Part shown: piece after piece, positions 27,760 through 38,100 of the stretch
Layout: every line of letters starts with the position of its first letter
Numbering within the stretch: position 1 is the stretch's first letter
Source: Aneurinibacillus sp. REN35
GTDB taxonomy: Bacteria; Bacillota; Bacilli; Aneurinibacillales; Aneurinibacillaceae
Length of the DNA: 64,000 bases
Direction of reading: 5' to 3'
NCBI RefSeq assembly: GCF_041379945.2
Contig: NZ_JBFTXJ020000011.1
Coordinates: 62,001-126,000 of the forward strand
Notes under the pieces: model-generated
Told to the model about the DNA's origin: nothing
Seen by the model: the letters and a program-made list of their open reading frames with translations, nothing else
Databases searched by the model: none
Translations under genes and position numbers: made by a program

Positions 27760-28428
27760 TTAAAAGTAAGCATACTCGGCTTCGACTTCAGCAGAAATTT
27801 TTAATTCTCCGGGCTGGATGGGAGAAGGAGCGCTTTTGGCATAGAGGGACGTTTCAGATGGGGGCGGAACTGCCGTGCCGGATCTTTCGATAATTCGGGT
27901 AGGTGCCTTGCCTGCATGCACACCAAGGGTTTGCGCGATCACGACAGCTTTTTGCTGGGCGTTATGAATGGCTAAGGAGATGGCTTGATTGTAGTAAGCT
28001 TCCGGTTGGGTGAGCGTAAAGCGAATGTCGGTAACGGTATTTGCTCCGTTGGCTGTAGCTGTGTCAACGATACGCCCGGTCTGCTCAATCTGATCTATTG
28101 TAACCTGGAGCAAGTGTGTGACGCTGTATCCGCGCAATGTCTGCTTTCCATCATCATAGTCATACTGCATCTCGACGCGATACGTCACTGTTTTCATGTT
28201 TTCTTTAGGAACGCCCAGCGTAAGCAGCGATTGGATAACCTGTGTCATGGCTTGATTGTTTTCTGCCTGTGCGGTTTGGAGGTTTGGATTTTCTGTCACC
28301 ACACCAAGTGTGATGATGGCTTGATCCGGCGCTGCGGAAACGCTACCTACTCCATAGACCTTGATTATTCTATGGTCATCACGTGCATATGGGATGGGCG
28401 TCGTGGGGTGCATTTGTGTGTAATACAT
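27760..28428 (-). CDS. SIMPL-domain (DUF541) protein (222 aa)
   Basis: Function unclear; the family includes oxidative-stress-protective and periplasmic proteins. The domain is recognisable by its opening (IIKVYGVGSVSAAPDQAIITLGV), the QAENNQAMTQVIQSLL helix and the YSVTHLLQVTI strand. There is no signal peptide, so unlike many relatives it may stay cytoplasmic; B. subtilis YlaN-like context is not seen. ATG 28428 is preferred because AGGTGG lies 9 bases before it and abuts the alternative ATG 28437. It lies upstream of odhA on the same strand but with a 174-base gap. Confidence 0.85.
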   Translation of the reverse strand: MYYTQMHPTTPIPYARDDHRIIKVYGVGSVSAAPDQAIITLGVVTENPNLQTAQAENNQAMTQVIQSLLTLGVPKENMKTVTYRVEMQYDYDDGKQTLRGYSVTHLLQVTIDQIEQTGRIVDTATANGANTVTDIRFTLTQPEAYYNQAISLAIHNAQQKAVVIAQTLGVHAGKAPTRIIERSGTAVPPPSETSLYAKSAPSPIQPGELKISAEVEAEYAYF

Positions 28429-28528
28429 AGGAGTCATCCACCTTTCTGATAAGAAATGTACGGTATAATGTACTTATCATCAGGGCGTAAGATTCCTTAA
28501 AGATTGATTGGCAGGGAGAGAAAATATA

Positions 28529-29188
28529 ATGAATCCGACATGCAAGATATGTGGAACAGGTACAAGAGAAATATATGATCAACAATTTACTATTCGTTAT
28601 TACGAGTGTGAACGGTGTGAATTCATCTTCGAGGATGAAGAGAAGATTGTCTCAAGTGAAGAAGAAAAAAAAGAGTATGATCTTCATAATAATTCGTATG
28701 AGGATGAAGGATACGTCAATATGTTTAGGGATTTCTACAGGCGAACTGTGGAGAAGTATATCGGGGATGGAAAGCGGGCGCTTGATTTTGGAAGCGGGCC
28801 TGAACCGGTGCTTGCCAAGATATTAACGGAGGAATACGGATACTGTACGGATATTTATGATATATATTATGCTCCCGAGAAAGTATACGAAGGCAAGAAA
28901 TATGATTTGATTACATGTACGGAAGTAGTGGAGCATCTTAAGCATCCAATGGAGTATTTCTCATTGTTCAACAGCTTGCTTGCAGAGGGAGGTCTGCTTG
29001 CTGTTATGACACTATATCATCCGCGGGATGATGAGAAATTCTGCCGCTGGTATTATCGAAGAGATCAGACGCATATTGGTTTTTATACGCCAAAAACGAT
29101 GAAGTATATCGCAGATACGCTTGGGTTGACACTCAAATATATGGATGGAAAAAGGTGCTGCACGTTCTTACGGACAACGAAAGGATAA
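28529..29188 (+). CDS. Class I SAM-dependent methyltransferase with zinc-ribbon-like N-terminus (219 aa)
   Basis: A methyltransferase of unknown substrate. The N-terminus has two CxxC pairs (CKIC and CERC) spaced as a zinc ribbon. A Methyltransf_23-type domain follows with SAM motif I LDFGSGPEPVL, then ITCTEVVEHLKHPMEYF (motif II/III). This architecture is common in methyltransferases acting on lipids, sugars or thiol-containing metabolites. ATG 28529 has GGGAGAG upstream. Divergent from the SIMPL gene. Confidence 0.88.
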   Translation: MNPTCKICGTGTREIYDQQFTIRYYECERCEFIFEDEEKIVSSEEEKKEYDLHNNSYEDEGYVNMFRDFYRRTVEKYIGDGKRALDFGSGPEPVLAKILTEEYGYCTDIYDIYYAPEKVYEGKKYDLITCTEVVEHLKHPMEYFSLFNSLLAEGGLLAVMTLYHPRDDEKFCRWYYRRDQTHIGFYTPKTMKYIADTLGLTLKYMDGKRCCTFLRTTKG

Positions 29189-29220
29189 AGACGAAGAAGG
29201 ATTGAAGTGGAGATGATTCC

Positions 29221-29318
29221 ATGCTATACTAAAAGATGGTCAGAAAATTCATTTACAACCATATAATTACCCAATTATAGTATAGCATCAAAATTTCTTG
29301 ATGTCAAGAAGCTGACCA
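29221..29318. repeat. Interlocking inverted repeats upstream of helD
   Basis: ATGCTATACTA (29221-29231) pairs with TAGTATAGCAT (29278-29288), and TGGTCAG (29237-29243) with CTGACCA (29312-29318). The arms interleave (A-B-A'-B'), so in RNA only one pairing or a pseudoknot could form. The small hairpin ATCAA...TTGAT sits between. It could be a regulatory leader of helD, a pair of operators or a small mobile-element relic. Confidence 0.5.
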
Positions 29319-29345
29319 AAAAAGTTATTACAAAGGAGTGGAGCC

Positions 29346-31688
29346 ATGAGTATGGAAGAACAGACGCTGCAAAAAGAACAGAAGCGAGTTGATCGGGTAA
29401 CGGCATTGATTGGTCAGCGGCTTGATGAGCTAGGACGTGAGGTCAGTGACATCAGGGCGGACGTTGTAGAGATCCGCAAGAACTTCTGGGATGATGTTAC
29501 GGTCAATTTCGATGACCCGCATGAGGCGCAAGAAACACATGCAAGCATCAAGCAGCAGGCTGAGTTGCTCTCTGAGAGAGAGCGCAGCCATAGCCATATT
29601 CAGAATCAGATCAAGACATTAACACGGCTTAGACAATCTCCTTATTTCGGTCGTATTGATTTTAAAGAAGATGGTGAGGCGAAAGCCGACTGTATCTATT
29701 TAGGAATTGCTTCGCTTCTTGATGAGAAGCAGGAGGATTTCCTTGTTTATGACTGGCGTGCTCCTGTATCAAGTCTATATTACGACTATCCGCCCGGTGC
29801 CGCGCAATATGAGACACCAAGTGGCACGATTGCAGGAATAATAGAACGAAAGCGGCAGTACATGATTCGGGATGGCCAGATTCATAGCATGTTCGACACA
29901 GGCGTTACCATTGGTGATGAGCTTCTGCAGGAAGTGCTTGGCAAGCAGGCGGATACGCAGATGAAGAGTATCGTAGCTACTATTCAGAAGGAACAAAATC
30001 GCATCATACGCGATGAGCGGAGCCGTCTGCTCGTAGTGCAGGGAGCGGCGGGCAGCGGTAAAACATCGGCAGCACTACAGCGGGTTGCGTATTTGCTGTA
30101 CCGATACCGGGGGATGCTGCGTGCCGATCATATCATGCTCTTTTCCCCGAATCCCATGTTCAACAGCTATGTCTCGACTGTGTTGCCTGAACTTGGCGAA
30201 GAGAATATGCAGCAGACGACATTTCAAGAATATCTTGAGCACCGGCTCGGGAAGACATTCCGCCTTGAGGATTCGTTTGCTCAGATGGAATATACACTTA
30301 CGGCTATGGATGAACCTGGATACGAAGCGCGTATGGCAGGCATTCGGTACAAAGCAAGCGTGGATTTTATGAAGCTCATCGATCGGTATGCCGAATACCT
30401 GGGACGTGAGGGGATGATGTTTAAGGATATCAAATTCCGCGGAAGTACGATAATTTCCGCAGAACGTATTCAGAAGCAGTTCTATGCCCTCGATCCGAGT
30501 TTATCCTTGCCGAATCGGATCCAACTGCTTGCTGATTCATTGCTTGAAGAAGTGAGCGCACGAGCTCGGCTGGAGAAGGCGGAGTCGTGGGTAGATGAGG
30601 AAATTGAATTGCTTGATAAGGAAGCGTACCTGCGCGCCTATAAAAAGCTGCGACAGGCAAATCGGTATACGGAAGAGTCATTCGATGATTTCGAGCGTGA
30701 GCGTGATCTTTTGGCTGCAATGGTAGTTAAGGAGCGTTTCAAACCGGTACGCGCCCGCGTAAAGAAATTGCGGTTTATCGATATGCCTGCAATATATAGC
30801 CAGATTTTTGCGGAAGCTACGGCGATTCATTTTTCTGCATCTGTAAGTGAACAACCGGAGTTGTGGCAGGAGATCTGTACACAGACAGTCGGTAGAATAG
30901 AGCGCAAGGAGTTAGCCTATGAGGATGCTGTACCGTATCTTTACTTGAAGGAGCGGATAGAGGGATTTCAGACTAACACATCCATTCGGCATGTATTTAT
31001 TGATGAAGCACAAGATTATTCACCGTTCCAGTTTGCATTTATCAAAGGGTTGTTTCCACGCAGCAAAATGACGGTGCTTGGTGATCTGAATCAGGGAATC
31101 TACCCCCATACCGACAAGGAAACAGGCTTTGCGCCGCTTCTTTCCCTGTATGAAGGTGAAGCGACACAATCCTTCATCCTACAGCGCAGCTACCGCTCTA
31201 CGAAGCAGATTTCAGAGTTTACACGCAGGTTGATTGCCGGTGGAGAGACAATTGAGCCGTTCAACCGCAGTGGAGAGAAGCCGGCAGTCATACGGGTAGC
31301 AGACAAAAAAGATCGTGTGAAGCGTATCATTGGGCTTATTGGAGCGCTAGAAGCGCGCGGACATAAAACGATCGGCGTGATTTGCAAAACCGCGCAGGAG
31401 AGCGAAGAAGCATATGAAGCGCTCCGTCATGAAGTACAACTTCGGCTCATCAAAAAAGAGACGTCTTCTTATGAACCGGGCGTGCTTGTCATTCCATCCT
31501 ATCTGGCTAAAGGTGTTGAATTCGATGCCGTAATTATTTATGAAGGATCGCAAGCGCAGTACGGCAGGGAGAGTGAGAGGAAGCTATTCTATGCCGCATG
31601 TACTCGGGCCATGCATGAGCTTCATATCTTCTTCACAGGGAAGGTAAGTCCGTTTATTGCTGCGCTTCCCCCAGATTTATATGAATAG
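29346..31688 (+). CDS. helD: RNA polymerase recycling motor ATPase HelD (780 aa)
   Basis: A UvrD/SF1-like ATPase that removes stalled RNA polymerase from DNA. The long N-terminal antiparallel coiled coil (residues 1-110, LQKEQKRVDRVTALIGQRLDELG...) inserts into the polymerase secondary channel in known HelD proteins. Walker A GAAGSGKTSAALQR lies near residue 233, and FIDEAQDYSPFQ, LGDLNQGIYP and the C-terminal SYLAKGVEFDAVIIYE motifs are present. Length matches B. subtilis HelD. GGAGTGGAGCC precedes ATG 29346. Confidence 0.94.
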   Translation: MSMEEQTLQKEQKRVDRVTALIGQRLDELGREVSDIRADVVEIRKNFWDDVTVNFDDPHEAQETHASIKQQAELLSERERSHSHIQNQIKTLTRLRQSPYFGRIDFKEDGEAKADCIYLGIASLLDEKQEDFLVYDWRAPVSSLYYDYPPGAAQYETPSGTIAGIIERKRQYMIRDGQIHSMFDTGVTIGDELLQEVLGKQADTQMKSIVATIQKEQNRIIRDERSRLLVVQGAAGSGKTSAALQRVAYLLYRYRGMLRADHIMLFSPNPMFNSYVSTVLPELGEENMQQTTFQEYLEHRLGKTFRLEDSFAQMEYTLTAMDEPGYEARMAGIRYKASVDFMKLIDRYAEYLGREGMMFKDIKFRGSTIISAERIQKQFYALDPSLSLPNRIQLLADSLLEEVSARARLEKAESWVDEEIELLDKEAYLRAYKKLRQANRYTEESFDDFERERDLLAAMVVKERFKPVRARVKKLRFIDMPAIYSQIFAEATAIHFSASVSEQPELWQEICTQTVGRIERKELAYEDAVPYLYLKERIEGFQTNTSIRHVFIDEAQDYSPFQFAFIKGLFPRSKMTVLGDLNQGIYPHTDKETGFAPLLSLYEGEATQSFILQRSYRSTKQISEFTRRLIAGGETIEPFNRSGEKPAVIRVADKKDRVKRIIGLIGALEARGHKTIGVICKTAQESEEAYEALRHEVQLRLIKKETSSYEPGVLVIPSYLAKGVEFDAVIIYEGSQAQYGRESERKLFYAACTRAMHELHIFFTGKVSPFIAALPPDLYE

Positions 31689-31773
31689 AGATTCTTATTG
31701 AAATATGGTGTAAATCATATGAGAATGAGAGGAGGTTCATGCCGCGTTGAGATTATGATAGGTGGGGAAGAGA

Positions 31774-32679
31774 ATGGAGCTTAGACAGATTCAATACTTC
31801 ATTGAAGTAGCCAGACGAGAACATGTAACTGAAGCGGCACTTGCTCTGCATATCGCACAATCAGCTGTCAGTCGACAGATTTTTAACCTGGAGGCTGAGC
31901 TTGGCGTTGACCTGTTCATTCGAGAAGGAAGGAATGTGAAGCTAACACCGATTGGTCGAGTGTTTTTGGAGCACATGCAGCAGGCGATGCAGATGATTGA
32001 TAAGGCGAAGCGAGAGGTGGAAGAGTCGCTTGATCCGGAGAAGGGAACGGTGCGTATTGGTTTTCCAAGCAGTCTAGCTGCGTATACGCTGCCGACTGTT
32101 ATCTCTGCGTTTCGCGAGAGCTACCCGCATGTGAAATTCCAACTTAGACAAGGGGCGTATCATTCTTTGGTCGAGTCGGTAATAAAAGGGGATATCGATC
32201 TGGCACTGCTCGGCCCAATGCCCAAAGGAGTAAAGGGGATTAAAGGCCAAATCTTGTTCCTTGAAAATATCGTAGCCTTACTTCCGGCCAATCACCCGCT
32301 TGCAGATAAGTCATCCATTATGCTGCATCAGTTGCGGAATGATTCATTTGTGCTGTTTCCTGAAGGCTTTGTTCTGCGTCAGATCATTATGGAGGCGTGT
32401 CAGCAGATTGGATTTAAGCCTGCTGTATCCTTTGAGGGAGAAGACATTGATGCGATAAAAGGGCTCGTGGCGGCCGGGCTCGGCATTACACTTATTCCAG
32501 AAATCACACTCATCGACAGTATTCCTCGGACGACGGTTAAAGTACCGATTAGCGAGCCTGCCGTTACACGTACGGTAGGTGTTATCGTTCCAAGCGAGAG
32601 GAAGCTGCTGCCTACAGAAGAGCTTTTCTATAAGTTTCTCACACAATTCTTTACGGTATTAAATGAGTTTGAAAAATAA
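31774..32679 (+). CDS. LysR-family regulator, GltC-like (301 aa)
   Basis: The N-terminal winged helix (residues 1-60, MELRQIQYFIEVARREHVTEAAL) is nearly that of GltC-type regulators. The effector domain spans about 90-295 (SLAAYTLPTVISAFRESYPHVKF; VAAGLGITLIPE). GltC activates glutamate synthase in B. subtilis in response to 2-oxoglutarate; a glutamate-linked function here is inferred from this likeness and the presence of gdhA and odhAB. No divergent target gene adjoins it. ATG 31774 follows GGTGGGGAAG. Confidence 0.85.
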   Translation: MELRQIQYFIEVARREHVTEAALALHIAQSAVSRQIFNLEAELGVDLFIREGRNVKLTPIGRVFLEHMQQAMQMIDKAKREVEESLDPEKGTVRIGFPSSLAAYTLPTVISAFRESYPHVKFQLRQGAYHSLVESVIKGDIDLALLGPMPKGVKGIKGQILFLENIVALLPANHPLADKSSIMLHQLRNDSFVLFPEGFVLRQIIMEACQQIGFKPAVSFEGEDIDAIKGLVAAGLGITLIPEITLIDSIPRTTVKVPISEPAVTRTVGVIVPSERKLLPTEELFYKFLTQFFTVLNEFEK

Positions 32680-32705
32680 AAGGGGCTTTTTAGACAGCCC
32701 CTTTT
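32678..32705. terminator. Bidirectional terminator sharing its sequence with the MITE end
   Basis: AAAAGGGGCT (32678-32687) pairs with AGCCCCTTTT (32696-32705). On the minus strand, the core GGGGCTGTCTAAAAAGCCCC is identical to the left end of the element at 19472-19491. It serves the lysR and ywbE transcripts. Confidence 0.85.
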
Positions 32706-32719
32706 GCCTTGCTGTCTGC

Positions 32720-32917
32720 TTAGTCAGCAATGATTTCTTTTATCCTGCCGACTTGTCCATCCGTCAGTCTGACCTTAATTCCGTGTGGATGAAAGCTTGC
32801 CTTCGTTAGAATATCCTTCACGATGCCGCGCGTAGTTACTCCTGTTCGCTGATCCTTTTTTAATACAATGTCTACATGAAGGCCGGGAGAGATATCTTTA
32901 CGATATTGTCCGCTCAT
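32720..32917 (-). CDS. ywbE: YwbE family protein (65 aa)
   Basis: A small conserved protein of unknown function (DUF2196). The whole length matches the family pattern: R.DI.PG..VDIVLKKDQRTG..TRG.VKDILT....HPHGIKVRL..G.VGR.K.I. It resembles an OB- or SH3-like beta barrel, and nucleic-acid binding is possible. Its ATG directly abuts the stop codon of the upstream basic protein, so both are translated from one message. Confidence 0.93.
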   Translation of the reverse strand: MSGQYRKDISPGLHVDIVLKKDQRTGVTTRGIVKDILTKASFHPHGIKVRLTDGQVGRIKEIIAD

Positions 32918-33127
32918 TTACACACCTGTGCGTTTGCGCTGATTGTTTGGCTTTTTTGTTTGCTGACTTTTCATCTTTTGTGTTGTTTTCGTATGCGATG
33001 CAGCGTGCTTCGTGCCGGATTGTTCTAGCTTCTTCTGTGCAAGCTTCTGCTTGATCGCTTCCTGTAGGCTGATTTTTTTGCGTTCAGGAGCATCAGTGCT
33101 CGGCTGTTGATGTTCTTGTTTATCCAT
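32918..33127 (-). CDS. Small basic disordered protein upstream of ywbE (69 aa)
   Basis: A Lys/Gln/Thr-rich protein with one helical segment (KKISLQEAIKQKLAQKKLEQ) and an otherwise low-complexity, very basic tail ending NNQRKRTGV. Nucleic-acid or ribosome binding is a reasonable guess, not shown. ATG 33127 has AGAGGAGAT 8 bases upstream; the in-frame ATG 33148 does not. Operon with ywbE. Confidence 0.75.
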   Translation of the reverse strand: MDKQEHQQPSTDAPERKKISLQEAIKQKLAQKKLEQSGTKHAASHTKTTQKMKSQQTKKPNNQRKRTGV

Positions 33128-33277
33128 ATAGGTAAATCTCCTCTTCATCTCAGAATGCCAAAGGAATGTGATGCATGGCGATTATGTTTTGGTTCATATA
33201 GGGAATATTATAGTATAACGGAAGAATAAAAACACCTCTATAGACAGAGCGTATATGAGCAGATTGCTATTTGTATT

Positions 33278-33305
33278 TTGACACATGAAGTGGTATGCTT
33301 ATCAC
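33278..33305 (+). promoter_or_regulatory. Likely promoter of the cshA leader transcript
   Basis: A consensus -35 TTGACA (33278-33283) is followed after 16 bases by a weak -10 (TATCAC, 33300-33305). Transcription would start near 33312, giving a 5' untranslated region of about 240 bases ahead of cshA. Confidence 0.4.
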
Positions 33306-33331
33306 TGGATTAAAAAGCTAAGAAAATAAGA

Positions 33332-33503
33332 AAGCAATCTTGCGGCTTTGTGCGGGGAATGCCCCGGCAGTATGCGCAGTATGATATGGGTCAAGAATAC
33401 GCTGGCTAGAAGTGCACGCCGCGTTTGTTATTGCTTGATTATGTTTATACTTCATCTAGGGATAAGGGGGTGTATTCCAGATAAGGGAATGCGCTCCTTT
33501 TTT
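33332..33503 (+). ncRNA. Structured 5' leader RNA with terminator upstream of cshA
   Basis: An outer stem AAGCAAT/ATTGCTT (33332-33338 with 33430-33436) encloses a second stem GCGGC/GCCGC (33342-33346 with 33418-33422). Inside is a GC hairpin CGGGG-AATG-CCCCG (33353-33366). After the closed domain comes an intrinsic terminator (GGGGTGTATTCC 33467-33478 with 33486-33497, T6). A closed domain followed by a terminator ahead of an RNA helicase gene suggests cis-attenuation (riboswitch-like or cold-responsive). A free small RNA is the alternative. I do not recognise it as a known riboswitch class. Confidence 0.55.
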
Positions 33504-33552
33504 GCTTGCTTTTATAATCACCATCTATATTTATTGAAGGAGATTGGATACA

Positions 33553-35067
33553 TTGGCAACATTTTATGAATTTGAGCTTCACCATTCTGTTGTTCGGGCG
33601 CTAACGCACATGGGACTTGAAGAGGCGACTCCGATCCAGGAACAGACTATTCCGCTAGCATTAGAAGGTAAAGACGTGATTGGACAAGCGCAGACAGGAA
33701 CGGGAAAAACGGCTGCATTTGGCATTCCTCTCATTAACCGTCTTAATGAAGAGAAAGAGCATATCCAAGGTGTTGTTTTGACACCGACACGTGAGCTTGC
33801 TGTACAGGTAGCGGAAGAATTAACGAAAATTGCTAAAAATAAAGGTGTTGGCGTTCTGCCAATTTACGGCGGACAGGATATGAGCCGCCAGATTCGTGCA
33901 TTGAAGAAAAAACCGCAAATTATCGTCGCTACACCAGGGCGTTTCATGGATCACATGAGAAGAAAGACGATTCGTCTCAACGCCATCGACATGGTTGTAC
34001 TTGATGAAGCGGATGAGATGCTGAACATGGGCTTCATCGAGGATATTACGATGATTCTCGAAGAGATGCCTGAAGAGAGACAAACCCTCTTATTCTCGGC
34101 GACAATGTCTAAGCCTGTGCAGGAGATTGCACAGAAGTTTATGAAAGAGCCGGAAATTATTCGCGTCAAAGCAAAAGAAATGACGGTATCAAACATTACG
34201 CAGCAATGCTTGAAAGTATCAGAAAGAGATAAATTCGACGTGCTGTGCCGCTTCCTTGATATCGATGCACCGGAGCTTGCGATCGTATTCGGAAGAACGA
34301 AGCGCAGAGTGGATGAGCTGTCTGAAGCGCTGCATAAGCGCGGCTACAAAGCGGATGGCATTCATGGAGATCTGACGCAGGCCAAGCGCGACAGCGTGCT
34401 GCGCAAGTTCAAGGAAGGCAGAATCGATGTCCTGGTCGCTACCGATGTTGCTGCTAGAGGCCTTGATATTAGCGGTGTAACGCATGTCTATAACTTTGAT
34501 CTGCCGCAGGATCCGGAGAGCTACGTACATCGGATCGGAAGAACGGGTCGTGCTGGTAAGACGGGGATTGCCATTAGCTTTGCTACGCCTTCAGAGATCG
34601 AGCATATTCATACGATCGAGACGGTAACGAAGAAGAAGATGGACTGGCGTGAAGCGCCAACTCAAGAAGAAGCGATCGAGCAGCAGCAGCGATTAACTGC
34701 TGAGAAGCTGATGGAGATGGCTGAGAAGGCGAACTTGCAAGCGTATCGTGAGACTGCCGAGCAATTGCTTGAGGAAGTTGATTCCGTTACATTGGTGTCT
34801 GCGGTGCTGAAGCTGATGACCAAGCAGCCGAATACAACGTCAGTGAAGCTGACGGAGGAAGCGCCGCTGCGGATTAAGCGCAGAAGACCGGACCATAAAG
34901 GAAACCGAGGTAATCGGGGTAGTGGCGGTCGAGGTGGCTTTGGAAAAGGCGGCTTCAAAAAGGAAGGTTTCAGTAAAGATGGTGGACGCGGCAGAAACCG
35001 CTCGTTCCAGCCTTCTGGCGGCCGTGCGCCTGTAGGAAAGTCTCAGCAACGAAAAAAGAATAAATAA
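33553..35067 (+). CDS. cshA: DEAD-box ATP-dependent RNA helicase CshA (504 aa)
   Basis: RNA unwinding in ribosome assembly and RNA turnover. It carries all DEAD motifs: Q-motif (TPIQEQTIP), I AQTGTGKT, Ia [26 protein letters not shown] and [13 protein letters not shown] dimerisation-like region follows, then a Gly/Arg/Lys-rich RNA-binding tail ([16 protein letters not shown]). Length and tail match Bacillus CshA. TTG 33553 is chosen (AAGGAG about 10 bases upstream); TTG 33544 is too close to that site. It sits behind a structured leader with a terminator. Confidence 0.93.
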   Translation: MATFYEFELHHSVVRALTHMGLEEATPIQEQTIPLALEGKDVIGQAQTGTGKTAAFGIPLINRLNEEKEHIQGVVLTPTRELAVQVAEELTKIAKNKGVGVLPIYGGQDMSRQIRALKKKPQIIVATPGRFMDHMRRKTIRLNAIDMVVLDEADEMLNMGFIEDITMILEEMPEERQTLLFSATMSKPVQEIAQKFMKEPEIIRVKAKEMTVSNITQQCLKVSERDKFDVLCRFLDIDAPELAIVFGRTKRRVDELSEALHKRGYKADGIHGDLTQAKRDSVLRKFKEGRIDVLVATDVAARGLDISGVTHVYNFDLPQDPESYVHRIGRTGRAGKTGIAISFATPSEIEHIHTIETVTKKKMDWREAPTQEEAIEQQQRLTAEKLMEMAEKANLQAYRETAEQLLEEVDSVTLVSAVLKLMTKQPNTTSVKLTEEAPLRIKRRRPDHKGNRGNRGSGGRGGFGKGGFKKEGFSKDGGRGRNRSFQPSGGRAPVGKSQQRKKNK

Positions 35068-35092
35068 CATCATAACTATCTATGGTATATAC

Positions 35093-35127
35093 AAAGACAG
35101 AGCAGGATTATTTCCGCTCTGTCTTTT
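35093..35127 (+). terminator. Intrinsic terminator of cshA
   Basis: AAAGACAGAGC (35093-35103) pairs with GCTCTGTCTTT, and a T-rich tract follows at 35123-35127. Confidence 0.88.
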
Positions 35128-35179
35128 CTGTATGGTAAAATTTCGAAAAAGAGATTGTACAAAATGGGGAGAGAGAAGA

Positions 35180-38100
35180 ATGAAGTACTCCGATGGATTC
35201 CATGAAGAGATTAAAAGAAAGGATAAAGAATACCCAAAGAATGCTGAGACGTATGTCTTGGCCCCTAACAGGTATGCTGGACTGCTTACACAGTATATTG
35301 CTGAAAAAATTGGTCATACCTTAAAAGAACTTGAAAGCAAAGATCGGTATAGCGAAATGGTTGATCTTGTTTATCAAATAGAACAGGGACTGGCACCTTC
35401 GCAGTTTACTGAGCTTTATACACCGTTATCTATGATGCACTATGATATTGCCACTCCCTTGCTTCCGCGTCTATCTGGAGAATCTTTTTTGCGTGAACCT
35501 TCACTAATTACTAATCAGAAGAAGGAAGGACGTAGCTTCTTTAAAGAACTTAAGTTTGAGCTTATGACTGCAGATAGAGCTGATTTTGTGGTGAGTTTCA
35601 TCCGCTGGTCGGGCCTACAGCTTCTGCTGCGCGCATTTGACGAGATGATCCAGGCTGGTAAGAGCATCCGTATCTTGACATCTACCTACTTACATATTAC
35701 GGAGCCAAAAGCACTGCGACGTCTGCTGGAGTTAGATTACGTGCAGGTAAGGTGCTTTGAGACTGGAGCGCTATCTTTTCATCCAAAAGCGTATTTGTTT
35801 TATCGACAGTCCGGGCAGCATACTGCTATTATCGGTTCTTCGAATATGACGCGTTCTGCCATTGAAAGTGGACATGAGTGGAATGTGAAGCTGCCAGATA
35901 TGATTCATCTGCCGATCTATCAGTCAGCGAGCCATTTATTTGAGACGATGTGGCAGGACCCGCAGGCAGTTCAGATTTCTCCTGGGTGGGTTGATGCATA
36001 CGACCAGGCTTATCAGCAATCTCGACAAAAAATAAAATATACATCAAATATCGAACGTCCGGCTCTACTTCTTGAAGAAAAAGTGGCGGATGTCCATCAA
36101 GATTATAGTGCGGGAGAAGAACGGCGTGCCATTGAACCGAATGCAATGCAGGTACAAGCCCTATCCGCATTAGAACAGACACGAGAACGAGGACATGACA
36201 AAGGTGTAATTATTGCGGCAACAGGGACAGGCAAGACGTATTTATCAGCATTTGATATAAAGCAGTATGAGGCAAAAACACTACTTTTCTTAGCGCATCG
36301 TGACGAGTTATTAGAGAATGCCCGCAATACGTTCCGTGCAGTATTTGGTGAGGCAAAGAGGATGGGTAAGCTGACAGGTACAGTAAAAGAGGTGGATTAT
36401 CCTTTTTTATTTAGTACAGTGCAGACTCTTTATCGTGATGATATATTATACTCATTTTCCCGCGAACAGTTTGACTACATTATCGTAGATGAATTTCATC
36501 ATGCAGAAGCGGCTACATATAAGAAGATATTATCATATTTTCAACCAAAGTTTTTGTTGGGACTTACTGCTACACCTGAGCGAATGGACGGTCGTGATGT
36601 GCTTGCTTTATGTGATTACAATGTTGTATTTGAAGTGCGTCTATATCAAGCTCTTGAGCAGGGTTTGCTAGCTCCTTTTCACTACTTCGGACTGAAAGAT
36701 GCTACGGTAGATTATAATAAAATTCCAACGCAAAGCGGAAAGCTCCAGGAGAAAGCGCTGGTAAAAGCGTTAAAAACACATGAGCGCGTTGATTACATTA
36801 TTGAAATTATGGATAAATATGGATTTTGTGGAGAGCGGCGAAAAGCATTAGCTTTTTGCGCTGGCATAGAGCATGCGCGTTATATGGCAGAAGAGTTTAA
36901 CCGTAGGGGCTGTTGTGCGGTTTGTCTGACAGGAGAAGACTCGCCCCAATACCGAATGGAAGTGATTCGTCGCCTTGAGAGCGATACGGACCCATTGGAA
37001 TTTATTTTTACTGTGGATATTTTCAATGAAGGAGTCGATATTCCATCATTAAATCTCATTTTATTCTTACGTCCTACAGAATCACCTACAATCTTCATTC
37101 AGCAATTAGGAAGAGGCTTGCGGAAGGCGGAAGGAAAAGAGTACGTGACGATTCTTGATTTCATAGGAAATTATCATAAATCTTTTGTTGTTCCACTAGC
37201 ATTGGCAGGACAGACGAGTCACCGTGCTTTTGACCGTGAGGCTTTGCGTGTAGCCATCGAGACAGAATTTCAGAATCTGCCTGCAGGATGCTTCGTAGAA
37301 CTAGAAGAGGTTACACGTCGTCATATTCTAGAGAAAATTGCTTCTGTTCGCATGGACGCGCAGCAGATGTTGAAAAATTTATATCAAGAATTCTCGCATG
37401 AAATCGGTCAATCTCCTGAAATTATGGACTTCCTTTATTCTACACAAGCACCAAGCTTGCATTACTTTGTACGTAAATATGGTTCGTGGGTAGAAACAAA
37501 GAAGAAAATGAGCGATACGAATATATGGGATAAGAAACTTCTTACTTCATCTCTAGAACTACAGATTATCAAGCGTTTAGAACAGTCTCTTCCGTTAAAA
37601 TGGCCATATGAATTTGCTGTAATTGTGCTCAGTATGCAGCGTAGTAAAGTATCTGTTGACGACGTGTTGTCATTTCTTTCTCAACGCTTTTCTATCGAAC
37701 TGAGCGGAGAAAACCATGCGCAATATGTTAGCAGAGCGATGGAGCGTATAAGTAGACCGTACAAAAAACAATCATGGTCTTTTGGTAAAATAGAAGGTGG
37801 ATATTTTATTGGGGACGAGCTAATTCGTTCTACTTGGAATACGGCATGGATTCGCACGTATATAGAGGAACGCATACAGTACGGGCTAATTGAATTTCAG
37901 CGTACATATAGACCTGCCGACTTTTTACAACATGAAAAGCATGTGATTCCATATCAGAATTATACGCGCAATGAATTGATTTATTTGTTTAACGCTAAAG
38001 CTGCAGAAGGTTCTTGGCGGGAGGGAGTAAGTCGGACTGGAGCTCATTATTTGCTGTTTGTGACCTTAAACAAAGGCGAGAAAGTAGAAGAACATCTTAA

